This document shows positions 1 through 8,500 of a stretch of DNA of 26,328 nucleotides, piece by piece (within the stretch, counting starts at the first letter, position 1; each line of letters opens with the position of its first letter). The notes beneath the pieces are model-generated. The model was not told the DNA's origin. It saw nothing but the letters and a program-made list of their open reading frames with translations, and did no database searches. The stretch lies in the NCBI GenBank assembly GCA_017483985.1, contig JAFUUB010000121.1, positions 1 through 26,328 of the forward strand, given 5' to 3'. This stretch comes from Bacteroidales bacterium. GTDB lineage: Bacteria > Bacteroidota > Bacteroidia > Bacteroidales > UBA932. The position numbers were made by a program, and so were the translations under genes.

Positions 1-1
1 G

Positions 2-778
2 CTGGAAGGCCCGTGCCGGCCGCTCGCCCCTTGCAGCGGGTCTTTCCCCGTGACGGCCTCCGTCGTGATTCCGGTCCTGAACCGGGTCCGCACCGTCGGC
101 GATGCGGTCCGCAGCGCCCTGGACCAGCAGACGGATTTCCCCTTCAACGTGATCGTGGTCGACAACCACTCCACGGATGGCACGACGGCGCTGCTGGATG
201 CCATCGACGACCCGCGTCTGGTGCACATCGTGCCGCAGCGGACCGACCTCGGCATCGGCGGCTGCTGGAATACGGCCGTCCGGGATCCCCGCTGCGGAGC
301 CTACGCCGTCCAGCTGGACAGTGACGATGTCTACAGCGGACCGGACACCCTGCAGAAGATCGTCGACGCATTCCGCCGGGAAGGCTCCGCCATGGTCATC
401 GGCTCCTACCTGATGACGGATTTCAACATGGCCCCGATCCCGCCCGGCGTGATCGACCACCGCGAATGGACCGAGGCCAACGGGCGCAACAACGCCCTTC
501 GGATCAACGGTCTGGGCGCACCCCGCGCGTTCCGCACCGACCTGCTCCGCGTAATCGGGTTCCCCAATGTCAGCTACGGCGAGGACTATGCCGTCGGGCT
601 GCGGCTGAGCCGCGAATACCGGATCTCCCGGATCTATGAACCGGTCTATTGCTGCCGGCGCTGGGAAGGCAATTCCGACGCGGCCCTCAGCATCGAGAAG
701 GTCAATGTCAACAACCTGTATAAGGACAGTATCCGGACCGTCGAACTGGCCGCGCGCCGCCGCATGCTTGCAAAATGA
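2..778 (+). CDS. Family 2 glycosyltransferase, 5'-truncated by window edge
   Basis: This is a GT-A fold, family 2 glycosyltransferase. The start of the catalytic domain is clear (SVVIPVLNR, then [12 protein letters not shown]), followed by the nucleotide-sugar/metal-binding DSD motif (QLDSDDVY) near position 320. The reading frame stays open to the left edge of the window with no stop. A GTG at 50 could be a start, but the residues before it ([10 protein letters not shown]) read like a linker from an N-terminal region, so I annotate the gene as partial. No signal peptide or membrane segment is visible, which suggests a cytoplasmic enzyme. Its stop overlaps the next start (ATGA, 775-778), so the two are translationally coupled and it belongs to the peptidoglycan-salvage-like operon downstream. 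Donor and acceptor sugars cannot be told from the sequence. Confidence 0.85.
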   Translation: MEGPCRPLAPCSGSFPVTASVVIPVLNRVRTVGDAVRSALDQQTDFPFNVIVVDNHSTDGTTALLDAIDDPRLVHIVPQRTDLGIGGCWNTAVRDPRCGAYAVQLDSDDVYSGPDTLQKIVDAFRREGSAMVIGSYLMTDFNMAPIPPGVIDHREWTEANGRNNALRINGLGAPRAFRTDLLRVIGFPNVSYGEDYAVGLRLSREYRISRIYEPVYCCRRWEGNSDAALSIEKVNVNNLYKDSIRTVELAARRRMLAK

Positions 779-3087
779 GAGAACAGGACATCCTCGATAA
801 ATTCGTACGGGACCAGCTTTCCGTCTGGCCCCTGGCCGCCGCCAATTTCCGCGCCCTGAAAGACGCGCAGACACGCGAACTGACCGTCGGCGGCCTGACG
901 GTCCGCGTCCAGCACAACCCGGCCCGCATCCGTTCCTCCGCCGCCCGGGTGGACAAGGCCTCGATCCAGGCCCGGTCCTGTTTCCTCTGCGCCGACGCCC
1001 GTCCCGCCGAACAGCGCGCCCTGAAATTCGAAGGCCGCAAGGGCCGCAAATACGATATCCTGGTCAATCCCTATCCGATTTTCCCGGGACATCTGACCAT
1101 CGCCCGCGACCGGCATGTCGACCAGTCCATCTGGAAATGCCTGCCGGACATGGCCGACCTGGCCCACCATTACACCGGCCTGACCGTCTTCTACAACGGT
1201 CCCCGGTGCGGCGCATCCGCCCCAGACCACATGCATTTCCAGGCCTGTCCGCGCGGCCTGCTCCCGCTGGAGAACGTCATCGACCGCCAGCTGGATACCC
1301 GTGGAGACGACCTGACGTTCCTGACCTCCGTCAAGGAAGCGCAACTGTTCCATTACAAGAAGTTTACGCGGGGCGTCTTCGTGCTCCGCGCCCGGACGTC
1401 GAAATCCCTGGCCAAGCTCTTCTACCGCCTTTTGGACTGCGTGCCGACCCCGGAAGGGGAGACGGAACCCATGTTCAACCTGCTGATGTGGTACAAATCC
1501 CTCTCGGGAGGCCGGCGCCCGGCGGGCAACACGCACGGACTGGCCGCCTTCGAGTACCGGGCCATCGTGCTGCTGCGCGGCGCCCATCGTTCCCATCACT
1601 ACTTCGACGAGGGGCCGGACCATCTGACCATGAGCCCCGGCAGTGCCGACATGGCCGGACTTTTCATCGCCCCGCAGGCCGAAGACTATGCCAAGCTGGA
1701 CAGCCGGCTGCTGACGGAAATGCTGTCGGAAGTATCGGTGGATGAGCAGACGCAGCGGGATGTCCTGTGGCGGCTGACCCGTTCCCAGCAGACCCTGCAG
1801 GTCGGAATCCTGTCCGGAAAGGAGATCGTCTTCGAGATCATTTCCGACGGGGCCGGACCGCAGAAAGTGAGCTACCAGGAAGGGAAGATCAGCTACAACG
1901 GCGTCCTGTACGATGAACTCTTTTTCGAAGCCAGCACCCCCTCGACCCTGTTCGCCGAACCGACGTTCATCCTGCACGATGTCGTCATCGGCGTGGATTT
2001 CCATTGGGAGCGCCGGCAGAGCCAGCAATTCGCCGGCTCGCTGAAATTCATCGTGGAGAAGAACCAGGTCGTCGCCGTCAATGTCATCGGCGTGGAAGAC
2101 TACCTGCTCAGCGTCATCTCTTCCGAAATGAAGGCGACGGCCGGGCTCGAATTCCTGAAGGCCCATGCCGTCATCTCCCGTTCCTGGGTCCTGGCCCAGA
2201 TCGCCCGCCGTGCTCGTCCCGCCGTGCCGGCCGGGGTGGACCTGTCCCTGCTGAACAACGTCCCCGCCCTGGTGACCAGCCTGGAACAGACCCGTCCGGA
2301 AACGGAGGCGAAAGAGACGGAGGAGACGGTCATCGAACGCTGGTTCGACCACAGCGACCACAAGCATTTCGATGTCTGCGCCGACGACCATTGCCAGCGC
2401 TACCAGGGCCTGACCCTGGCCATCGGCAAGACGGTCCGCCAGGCCATCGACCAGACCTGGGGCGAGGTCCTGACCTATGGCGGCGAACTCTGCGACGCCC
2501 GCTTCTCCAAATGCTGCGGCGGCATGTCAGAACGGTTCAGCACCTGCTGGGAAGACCGGGACGAACCCTATCTTGCCGCCCTGCCCGATACGCCCGACCA
2601 CGGGGACGGCGATCCGTTCTGCGACACGCATGACGAGACGGTCCTGCAGCAGGTCCTGAACGATTATGACCTGGAAACCAAGGACTTTTACCGTTGGACG
2701 GAGGAATACGGCGTGGAGGAGCTCTCCGCGCTCATCGCCCGGCGCAGCGGCTTCGACATCGGCCGGTTGACCGCCCTGGAACCCTTGGAGACCGGTCCCT
2801 CCGGCCGGATCTGCAAGCTCCGCATCGTCGGTACGAAGAAGACCCTGACGGTGGGCAAGGAACTGATGATCCGAAAATTCCTTTCGGAATCCCACCTGAA
2901 AAGCTCCGCCTTCACGGCCACGTTCACCCCCGACGGGAAGGTCCGCCTGGACGGCCGCGGCTGGGGCCACGGCGTCGGCCTCTGCCAGATCGGCGCCGCC
3001 GTGATGGGCAGCCGCGGCTACACGTACCGGCAGATCCTGTCCCATTATTATCCGGGAGCCCAATTGACTCGCTATGAACAGAAATAA
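775..3087 (+). CDS. DUF4922 - SpoIID/LytB fusion protein
   Basis: This 770-residue protein has two parts. Residues 1 to about 320 match DUF4922, which I recall as related to HIT/nucleotide-transferase folds; a His-x-His motif (HMHF, 152-155) sits where such enzymes have their active site. Residues about 340-770 are a SpoIID/LytB domain. It has the catalytic-type Glu in SSEMKA (E451), a metal-site-like cluster (C535, H539, C540), the CCGGMSE segment (580-586) and the closing [12 protein letters not shown] motif (728-739). SpoIID of Firmicutes is a lytic transglycosylase cutting glycan strands stripped of stem peptides; LytB-type relatives activate amidases. No signal peptide is visible, which is odd for a murein-cleaving domain and would fit action on imported fragments. 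It overlaps the upstream gene by 4 bp and the permease gene by 14 bp. Family calls are solid; substrate is inference. Confidence 0.88.
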   Translation: MREQDILDKFVRDQLSVWPLAAANFRALKDAQTRELTVGGLTVRVQHNPARIRSSAARVDKASIQARSCFLCADARPAEQRALKFEGRKGRKYDILVNPYPIFPGHLTIARDRHVDQSIWKCLPDMADLAHHYTGLTVFYNGPRCGASAPDHMHFQACPRGLLPLENVIDRQLDTRGDDLTFLTSVKEAQLFHYKKFTRGVFVLRARTSKSLAKLFYRLLDCVPTPEGETEPMFNLLMWYKSLSGGRRPAGNTHGLAAFEYRAIVLLRGAHRSHHYFDEGPDHLTMSPGSADMAGLFIAPQAEDYAKLDSRLLTEMLSEVSVDEQTQRDVLWRLTRSQQTLQVGILSGKEIVFEIISDGAGPQKVSYQEGKISYNGVLYDELFFEASTPSTLFAEPTFILHDVVIGVDFHWERRQSQQFAGSLKFIVEKNQVVAVNVIGVEDYLLSVISSEMKATAGLEFLKAHAVISRSWVLAQIARRARPAVPAGVDLSLLNNVPALVTSLEQTRPETEAKETEETVIERWFDHSDHKHFDVCADDHCQRYQGLTLAIGKTVRQAIDQTWGEVLTYGGELCDARFSKCCGGMSERFSTCWEDRDEPYLAALPDTPDHGDGDPFCDTHDETVLQQVLNDYDLETKDFYRWTEEYGVEELSALIARRSGFDIGRLTALEPLETGPSGRICKLRIVGTKKTLTVGKELMIRKFLSESHLKSSAFTATFTPDGKVRLDGRGWGHGVGLCQIGAAVMGSRGYTYRQILSHYYPGAQLTRYEQK

Positions 3088-4378
3088 TCCCTGGTGGTGG
3101 GTGCCGACCCTGTATTTCGCGGAAGGCATCCCATATTTCATCGTCAACACGATTTCGACCATCCTCTTCAAGCGGATGGGCCTTTCCAACGGCGACATCG
3201 CCGCCTATACCAGCCTGCTTTACCTGCCGTGGGTCATCAAGCCCTTCTGGAGTCCCTTCGTGGACATCCTCCGTACCAAGCGCTGGTGGGTCGTCGCGAT
3301 GCAGGCGCTGATGAGTGCCGCCTTCGTGGTCCTGGCCCTCTCCCTGCCGCATCCCTCCGCCGATGTGATGGCCGGCGGCCAGGCGCCGGTATCCCTGTTC
3401 GCCGTCACCCTGATCCTTTTCTGGATCACGGCCTTCGCTTCGGCCACCCATGACATCGCCGCGGACGGCTTCTACATGCTGGCGCTCGGCCAGAAAGACC
3501 AGAGCCTGTTCGTGGGCATCCGCAGTACCTTCTACCGGCTCTCTTCGATTTTCGGCCAGGGGGTGCTCGTCGTCATCGCCGGATTGCTGGAGACCCGGCT
3601 GGGCAACATCCCGCGTGCCTGGTCCATCACCCTCCTGTCGGCCGCCGTCCTGTTCGCCGCCATCACGCTCTGGCATGTCTTTTCCCTCCCGAAACCGGCG
3701 GAGGATGCCGTCCGCAGCGCCACCGGCGCCAAGGACATCTTCCGGGAGTTCGGGCGGACCTTCTCGACGTTCTTCAAGAAGCCCCTGGTCTGGCTTGCGA
3801 TCGTGTTCCTGCTGCTGTACCGCCTCCCGGAAGCCCTGCTGGTCAAGCTGGTCAATCCCTTCCTGCTGGATGCGCCGGAGGCCGGAGGCCTGGGACTCGC
3901 CACCGAGACGGTCGGTGTGGTCTACGGTACCATCGGTATCATCGGCCTGACCCTGGGCGGCATCCTGGGCGGGATCGCCGCCTCCAAATGGGGCCTTCGC
4001 AAGTCCCTGTGGCCCATGGCGGTCGCCATCACGCTCCCGGACCTGGCCTACCTGTGGCTGGCCATCGCCCAGCCCCAGAGCCTCGTCGCCATCAGCGCCC
4101 TGGTCTTCATCGAGCAGTTCGGCTACGGCTTCGGCTTCACCTCGTACATGCTCTATATGATCTATGTCTCGGAGGGTGAATTCAAGACGGCACACTATTC
4201 GCTGTGTACGGCGTTCATGGCGCTCAGCATGATGGTCCCCGGCTTCTTCGCCGGTGCGCTGCAGGAGTCCGTCGGCTATCCGGCCTTCTTCGGCATCGTC
4301 ATGCTCTGCTGCCTGGTCACCGTTGCCGTCACCTTCCTGGTCCGGCAGAAGGTCGACCCCGAGTTTGGTAAAAAGTAG
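3074..4378 (+). CDS. AmpG-like MFS permease (putative muropeptide importer)
   Basis: This 434-residue integral membrane protein has about 12 hydrophobic segments and the hallmarks of the PAT/AmpG branch of the major facilitator superfamily: YFAEGIPY near the N-terminus, IKPFWSPFVD in the first cytoplasmic loop region, and the ATHDIAADGF motif after it. AmpG imports GlcNAc-anhydro-MurNAc peptides into the cytoplasm during cell-wall recycling in Gram-negatives. The same role here is supported by its neighbours, a SpoIID-domain protein upstream and a NamZ-type muramidase downstream. It starts inside the upstream gene (14 bp overlap), and the serpin gene begins 4 bp after its stop, so all are very likely on one mRNA. 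The exact substrate (anhydro-muropeptide, MurNAc disaccharide or another solute) is not provable from sequence. Confidence 0.86.
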   Translation: MNRNNPWWWVPTLYFAEGIPYFIVNTISTILFKRMGLSNGDIAAYTSLLYLPWVIKPFWSPFVDILRTKRWWVVAMQALMSAAFVVLALSLPHPSADVMAGGQAPVSLFAVTLILFWITAFASATHDIAADGFYMLALGQKDQSLFVGIRSTFYRLSSIFGQGVLVVIAGLLETRLGNIPRAWSITLLSAAVLFAAITLWHVFSLPKPAEDAVRSATGAKDIFREFGRTFSTFFKKPLVWLAIVFLLLYRLPEALLVKLVNPFLLDAPEAGGLGLATETVGVVYGTIGIIGLTLGGILGGIAASKWGLRKSLWPMAVAITLPDLAYLWLAIAQPQSLVAISALVFIEQFGYGFGFTSYMLYMIYVSEGEFKTAHYSLCTAFMALSMMVPGFFAGALQESVGYPAFFGIVMLCCLVTVAVTFLVRQKVDPEFGKK

Positions 4379-4382
4379 AAAA

Positions 4383-5615
4383 ATGAAACGGAAACTTGTA
4401 TTGCCTGTCCTGTTGATTATGGCTGCTTGCGGAACCCCCAAGAAAACCCCCGCCGGAACGGAGACCGTCCCGGCCGCCGAACCTGTCATCGAAACGGCCG
4501 CCCGTCCCCAGCGCACTGGGGCGGAGGTGATGCGCAAACCCCTGGTCGATGCCAAGAAAACGGATTTCTCCATGCGGCTGCTGGGTACCGGCCTGCAGCA
4601 GGGAGATTCGGGCAGGAACCTGGTCCTCTCGCCGTTCAGCGCGGGTATGGCCCTTTCGCTGTTGCTGGACGGCTCTGCCGGAAAGACCCAGTCCGCCCTG
4701 TTTGAGACGTTGTCCTATGCAACCTATGCCGGCACGGAAGTCTACAGCGATTCGCTGAACATCGTCACGTCGGCCAACTCGATCTGGGTCCGTAAGGGAA
4801 TCGCTTTCAAGGACAATTATCTGGACTATGTCCGGGGCGGCGAATATGGTGCGCAGGTGGAGTCCCGTGATTTCGCAGACCGTGCGACCGTCGGGGAAAT
4901 CAACGGCTGGTGCGCGGAAAAGACCCGCGGGCTGATCCCGTCCATCGTCAGCGAACTGCAGCCGGAACTCGCGGCCATCCTGCTGAATGCCTTGTACTTC
5001 AAGGCGCCCTGGGCGGAAGAATTCGAAAAATCCGCGACCCGGAAGGAAACCTTCCACGGCGCAACCGGCGACCAGCAGGTCGACTTCATGCACAAGACCA
5101 GCCGGGGCTACCGCTATGCCGGCCTCGGAGGCTGGCAGGTTGCCTCCCTTCCGTACAAGAACGGCCGTTATGCCATGCTGGTGGCCCTGCCGCCGGCGGA
5201 TGCGGACCTGAACGCCCTGACGTGGGACGTGGAACTCTTCGACAACGTCCTGGCCGCCTGCCAGCCCGGGACCCAGGTCGCCCTGTCCCTGCCGAAATTC
5301 AAGATCGAGACGACGCTGGTCATGAATGACCTGCTCTCGGCGATGGGGGCGGCACCCATTTTCACCGACGGCGCCGATTTCTCCCGGATGTCCGCCATGC
5401 CGCTGGCCGTCAGCCAGATCCTGCAGAAATGCTTCATCGAAGTCGGGGAGGAAGGGACCGAGGCCGCTGCCGTTACCGGTGCCTTCATGCGGTTGACTTC
5501 CGTGGCCCGGCCCGAACCGCCGGTCGAAATGCGGGTGGACCGCCCGTTCCTGTTCTCCATCTACGACACGACGACGAAACTGATCCTCTTCGAGGGTCGC
5601 ATCGCCAATATCTGA
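4383..5615 (+). CDS. Serpin-family lipoprotein (putative protease inhibitor)
   Basis: This is a 410-residue serpin. The N-terminus is a lipoprotein-type signal (MKRKLVLPVLLIMAAC, Cys16 as probable lipidation site), followed by a Pro/Thr-rich linker and the serpin fold from about residue 58 (VLSPFSAGMALSLLLDG; LLNALYFKAPW; SLPKFKIE). The reactive-centre hinge is of inhibitory type: EEGTEAAAVTG (356-366), with Gly at P15, Thr at P14 and small residues at P12-P10. Counting from the hinge, the scissile bond falls near Thr372-Ser373, with Arg370 and Leu371 just before it. A suicide inhibitor of serine or cysteine proteases, displayed on the cell envelope, is therefore expected. The start at 4383 is chosen because it begins at the signal peptide; an upstream in-frame start would lie inside the permease gene. 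It sits 4 bp from both neighbours. Confidence 0.93.
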   Translation: MKRKLVLPVLLIMAACGTPKKTPAGTETVPAAEPVIETAARPQRTGAEVMRKPLVDAKKTDFSMRLLGTGLQQGDSGRNLVLSPFSAGMALSLLLDGSAGKTQSALFETLSYATYAGTEVYSDSLNIVTSANSIWVRKGIAFKDNYLDYVRGGEYGAQVESRDFADRATVGEINGWCAEKTRGLIPSIVSELQPELAAILLNALYFKAPWAEEFEKSATRKETFHGATGDQQVDFMHKTSRGYRYAGLGGWQVASLPYKNGRYAMLVALPPADADLNALTWDVELFDNVLAACQPGTQVALSLPKFKIETTLVMNDLLSAMGAAPIFTDGADFSRMSAMPLAVSQILQKCFIEVGEEGTEAAAVTGAFMRLTSVARPEPPVEMRVDRPFLFSIYDTTTKLILFEGRIANI

Positions 5616-5619
5616 TACC

Positions 5620-6870
5620 ATGAAAGGCAATAGACTGATACTGACCGTCCTGCTTGGTTGCCTGTGCGCAGCCGCCCCGGCGCAGGTCCGTCCCGGCATC
5701 GAAGTGCTCGAGAGCCGGGGCTTTATCGGCTTGCGCGGGAAACGCGTCGGCCTGGTGACCAACCCCAGCGGCGTGGACCGCAACCTCCGTTCCACGATTG
5801 ACATCCTGTTCGAGGCCCCCGGCGTCGACTTGGTGGCCCTGTTCGGCCCCGAACACGGCGTGCGGGGCGATGCCTATGCGGGCGACCATGTCACCGACAG
5901 CAAGGATCCGCGCACCGGCCTTCCGGTGTATTCCATCTACGGCGCCACGCGTGAGCCCACGCCGGAGATGCTGGAGGGCATCGATGTGATGGTGTACGAT
6001 ATCCAGGACGTCGGAACCCGTTCCTACACCTTCATCAGCACGCTCGGCCTGGTCATGCGGGCCTGCGCCAAGAAAGGTATTGAAGTGATGGTCCTGGACC
6101 GTCCCAATCCGCTTGGCGGACTGAAGGTGGAAGGAAGTTATGTCGAGCCGGGCTTCTTCTCCTTCGTCAGCCAGTTCAAGATTCCGTATGTCTATGGCCT
6201 GACGGTGGGCGAACTGGCCAAGCTGATCAATGAAGAGGGACTGAACCGCGGACAGCGTGGCAATGAAGAGCCGCTCCGCTGCCAGCTGCTGGTCGTTCCG
6301 ATGCAGGGATGGCACCGGTGGATGCGCTACGCCGACACCGGCCTGCCCTGGATCCTGCCTTCCCCGAACATCCCCTATGCCCAGAGTGCCGTCAACTATC
6401 CCTCGGCCGGCCTGTGCGGGGAACTGGGCTACCTGAACATCGGCGTGGGGTATACCCTCCCTTTCGAAACCTTTGCCGCCCAGTGGATCGATGCCGCCAA
6501 GCTGCTCGATAAGTTGAACAGTTACAACCTCCCCGGGGTAGCTTTCCGGGAAATCCACTACAAGCCGATATCCGGCGGATCCGCCGGCAAGCTGCTCCAC
6601 GGTGTCCAGTACCATTATACTGATTATGAGGCCGCTACCATTACCCTGACGCAATTTTACGTCATGCAGGCTGTCGGGGAATTGTACCCCGACCGGAACC
6701 CGTTCAAGGCCGCTGCATCGAAATATGAGATGTTCCACAAAGTTTGTGGTACGGATTATGTAAGAATAGCATTTTCAAAGAGACAAAGGGTCGAAGACAT
6801 CCTCGAACACTGGTCCAAGGACGTTGAAGACTTCAAAATGCTCTCAATGAGGTATTACCTCTATGAATAA
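5620..6870 (+). CDS. namZ: DUF1343 / NamZ-type exo-beta-N-acetylmuramidase
   Basis: The 416-residue product belongs to the DUF1343 family, of which NamZ (YbbC) of Bacillus subtilis and its Tannerella forsythia homologue were shown to release MurNAc from the non-reducing end of peptidoglycan fragments. Visible family motifs are VGLVTNPSG (43-51), LFGPEHGVRG (74-83, with Glu78 the likely catalytic acid), YDIQDVGTRSYTF (126-138), LDRPNPLGG (159-167) and GLTVGELA (193-200). An N-terminal signal (MKGNRLILTVLLGCLCAAAPAQ minus its last residues) implies export to the periplasm or envelope. It follows the serpin gene by 4 bp and closes the tight five-gene operon. The last 150 bp are clearly more AT-rich than the rest and contain a 15-bp palindrome. 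Family assignment is firm; the gene symbol is by homology. Confidence 0.9.
   Translation: MKGNRLILTVLLGCLCAAAPAQVRPGIEVLESRGFIGLRGKRVGLVTNPSGVDRNLRSTIDILFEAPGVDLVALFGPEHGVRGDAYAGDHVTDSKDPRTGLPVYSIYGATREPTPEMLEGIDVMVYDIQDVGTRSYTFISTLGLVMRACAKKGIEVMVLDRPNPLGGLKVEGSYVEPGFFSFVSQFKIPYVYGLTVGELAKLINEEGLNRGQRGNEEPLRCQLLVVPMQGWHRWMRYADTGLPWILPSPNIPYAQSAVNYPSAGLCGELGYLNIGVGYTLPFETFAAQWIDAAKLLDKLNSYNLPGVAFREIHYKPISGGSAGKLLHGVQYHYTDYEAATITLTQFYVMQAVGELYPDRNPFKAAASKYEMFHKVCGTDYVRIAFSKRQRVEDILEHWSKDVEDFKMLSMRYYLYE
6735..6749. promoter_or_regulatory. Perfect 7+1+7 palindrome with possible promoter behind it
   Basis: CCACAAA-G-TTTGTGG is a perfect dyad in the AT-rich 3' end of the NamZ gene. Its TTTG (6743-6746) is followed after 20 nt by TAGCATTTTC (6767-6776), an imperfect relative of the TAnnTTTG -7 box. 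This could be an internal promoter with an operator for the Ser/Arg-rich gene at 6890. It lies in coding sequence, so a chance origin is possible. Confidence 0.25.
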
Positions 6871-6889
6871 CTACTAAAACTTTAAGAAA

Positions 6890-8395
6890 ATGAGAAACTT
6901 GATGACTTCGGCACTCGCTGCCCTGGCACTCGCAGGAATGCTTGCGATGCCTCTCGGAGCCCAGGCTCAGACCCGTCGCAGCGGCAGCTCCTCTTCGGCT
7001 GGCCGCAGCACCTCTACCACTTCTGGAAGTTCCTCATCCAGCAATAGATCTTCCGCTGTCCGCAGCAGCTCCTCTTCGAGTCAGACCCGCAGCAGCTCTT
7101 CGAGCGCCGTCCGCAGCTCCTCTTCGAGCCAGACCCGCTCCAGCGCCACGCAGGTGACCCGGCAGAGCAATACCGGCCGCAGTACCTCTACCGGTTCCGC
7201 GACCCGCAGCAGCTCCACTTCGAGCCAGACCCGCAGCAGCTCCTCCAGCGCCGTCCGTTCTTCCTCCAGCTCCTCCGCGACCCGGTCCGCCACCGCGCCG
7301 ACCCAGTCCAGCCAGGTGCGCCGGGGCACGACGACCTCAGGCAGCAGCTCCACCGGTTCTGCCACCCGCAGCAGCTCCACTTCGAGCCAGACCCGCAGCA
7401 GCTCCGCTACGCGCAGCAGCGCTACCTCGGGCTCCCAGCAGGCCGTCCGCAGCAGCTCTTCCGCCGCTACGGCCAGCCCTTCCTCCTCGAACTCCCAGCA
7501 GGTGCGCCGCAGCAGCACTTCCGCCTCCAGCGGCTCCGTCGCTGCCAACAACAACGTAACCCGCCGCGGCCTCAGCCCGGTGACCCAGGAGATGCAGAGC
7601 AAGAGCAGCAATGCTCCTGCCAACAACAACTACGGAGACTATCGCGTGGACAACCACAATGTCCAGCGGATCCCTCCGAGAGAGCGTGATTTCATGACCT
7701 ACGACCGGCCCGGTGCCTTCTGGGGCAGGGATCCGCACTACTTCGGATGGAGGATCCAGACGCTTCCTCCGCGCTACAGGAGAGTCCGTTACTTCGGTAT
7801 CGACTACTACTTCTACAACAATGTCTACTACAGGCCTTACGCCGGACATTACGTGATCTGCCGTCCTCCTTTCGGCGTGGTCATCGAGATCGCTCCCCGT
7901 CGCGTCAGCCTCGCCACCGTGGCCTTCGCGTACTACCACAACGTCTACCGGACGTACAACGGCTGGGATTCCTACAGCCGCTACATCGACGAGCAGAACC
8001 GCATCATTGCGCAGAACAACGCGACCATCGCGGCGCAGAATGCGGCCATCGCCATGAACCTGAACGCAGCGCAGAACTCCTACTCCATCGCCAACCAGCT
8101 TGGCCTGGCCCAGAGCTATGCCTACGCGAACCAGCAGTACTACTACGAGGACGGCGTCTTCTACATCATCAACCGCAAGGGCAGCTACGAGGTGATCGTA
8201 CCTCCTGCCGGCGCGCTGGTGGAGACCCTCCCGGAGGACTACGAGACCCTCACCCTCGGCGGCCATGAGTACTACCGCGTCGACGATACCGTCTACCGGA
8301 TGGTCATGGTCCAGGGACGTCCCTACCTCGAGGTCCTCGGTCAGATGTACGGCGACATGGCCCGTCGGTACAACACCTACTATCAGTACTATTAA
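6890..8395 (+). CDS. Secreted Ser/Arg-repeat protein with DUF6515-like C-terminus
   Basis: This 501-residue protein has a clear signal peptide (cleavage expected after PLGAQA, residue 26). A low-complexity tract of about 200 residues follows, made of repeating RSSSSS, SQTRSSS and AVRSSS units. From about residue 235 the sequence is globular and rich in Tyr and Asn. It contains two tandem copies of a YYxxNVYYRP / YYxEDGVFY hairpin-like motif, each followed by a hydrophobic PPFGVVIEIAP or PPAGALVETLP segment, which resembles the DUF6515 family. Between them lies an Ala/Asn-rich stretch (AQNNATIAAQNAAIAMN). The basic Ser/Arg arm would suit contact with acidic surface polymers or peptidoglycan, but no function is known. 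The gene starts 19 bp after the NamZ stop and may be read from the same mRNA or from an internal promoter. It ends just before two terminator hairpins. Confidence 0.85.
   Translation: MRNLMTSALAALALAGMLAMPLGAQAQTRRSGSSSSAGRSTSTTSGSSSSSNRSSAVRSSSSSSQTRSSSSSAVRSSSSSQTRSSATQVTRQSNTGRSTSTGSATRSSSTSSQTRSSSSSAVRSSSSSSATRSATAPTQSSQVRRGTTTSGSSSTGSATRSSSTSSQTRSSSATRSSATSGSQQAVRSSSSAATASPSSSNSQQVRRSSTSASSGSVAANNNVTRRGLSPVTQEMQSKSSNAPANNNYGDYRVDNHNVQRIPPRERDFMTYDRPGAFWGRDPHYFGWRIQTLPPRYRRVRYFGIDYYFYNNVYYRPYAGHYVICRPPFGVVIEIAPRRVSLATVAFAYYHNVYRTYNGWDSYSRYIDEQNRIIAQNNATIAAQNAAIAMNLNAAQNSYSIANQLGLAQSYAYANQQYYYEDGVFYIINRKGSYEVIVPPAGALVETLPEDYETLTLGGHEYYRVDDTVYRMVMVQGRPYLEVLGQMYGDMARRYNTYYQYY
7191..7405 (+). 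repeat. Long direct repeat inside the Ser/Arg tract
   Basis: The 53-bp segment 7191-7243 recurs at 7353-7405 with two mismatches, 162 bp apart and in frame. Shorter pieces (CGAGCCAGACCCGC and variants) occur at 7080-7150 as well. The copies encode the same STGSATRSSSTSSQTRSSS block, so the tract has grown by in-frame duplication and could change length by slippage or recombination. Confidence 0.85.
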
Positions 8396-8431
8396 AGGAA
8401 GCTTCCCGGTCATCCGGGGGTAACCATACGG

Positions 8432-8463
8432 AAAGCGGCCGTCCCCCAGGGGCGGCCGCCTTT
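8432..8463 (+). terminator. Intrinsic terminator of the plus-strand gene cluster
   Basis: A GC-rich stem (GCGGCCG at 8435-8441 with CGGCCGC at 8453-8459, plus CCCC/GGGG inside) is flanked by AAA and TTT. It lies 37 bp after the stop of the Ser/Arg-rich gene. The T run is short, but the stem is very stable. Confidence 0.75.
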
Positions 8464-8466
8464 ATG

Positions 8467-8495
8467 AAAGCCCGGTTCGTGAGGAACCGGGCTTT
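8467..8495. terminator. Bidirectional terminator between converging genes
   Basis: A perfect 12-bp stem (AAAGCCCGGTTC at 8467-8478, GAACCGGGCTTT at 8484-8495) has a 5-nt loop. The A and T tails make it readable on both strands. It begins 5 bp beyond the fumarase stop, so it ends the minus-strand transcript and backs up the plus-strand terminator beside it. Confidence 0.85.
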
Positions 8496-8500
8496 ATGCA

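Noticed and set aside
4254..4382. Longer N-terminus for the serpin gene
   Set aside because: It would lie inside the permease gene and put a low-complexity Ser/Pro stretch in front of a good lipoprotein signal that starts at 4383.
6965..7560. CRISPR-like or tandem-repeat array
   Set aside because: The repeats are in-frame, irregular and encode Ser/Arg units inside one protein; there are no unique spacers of constant length.
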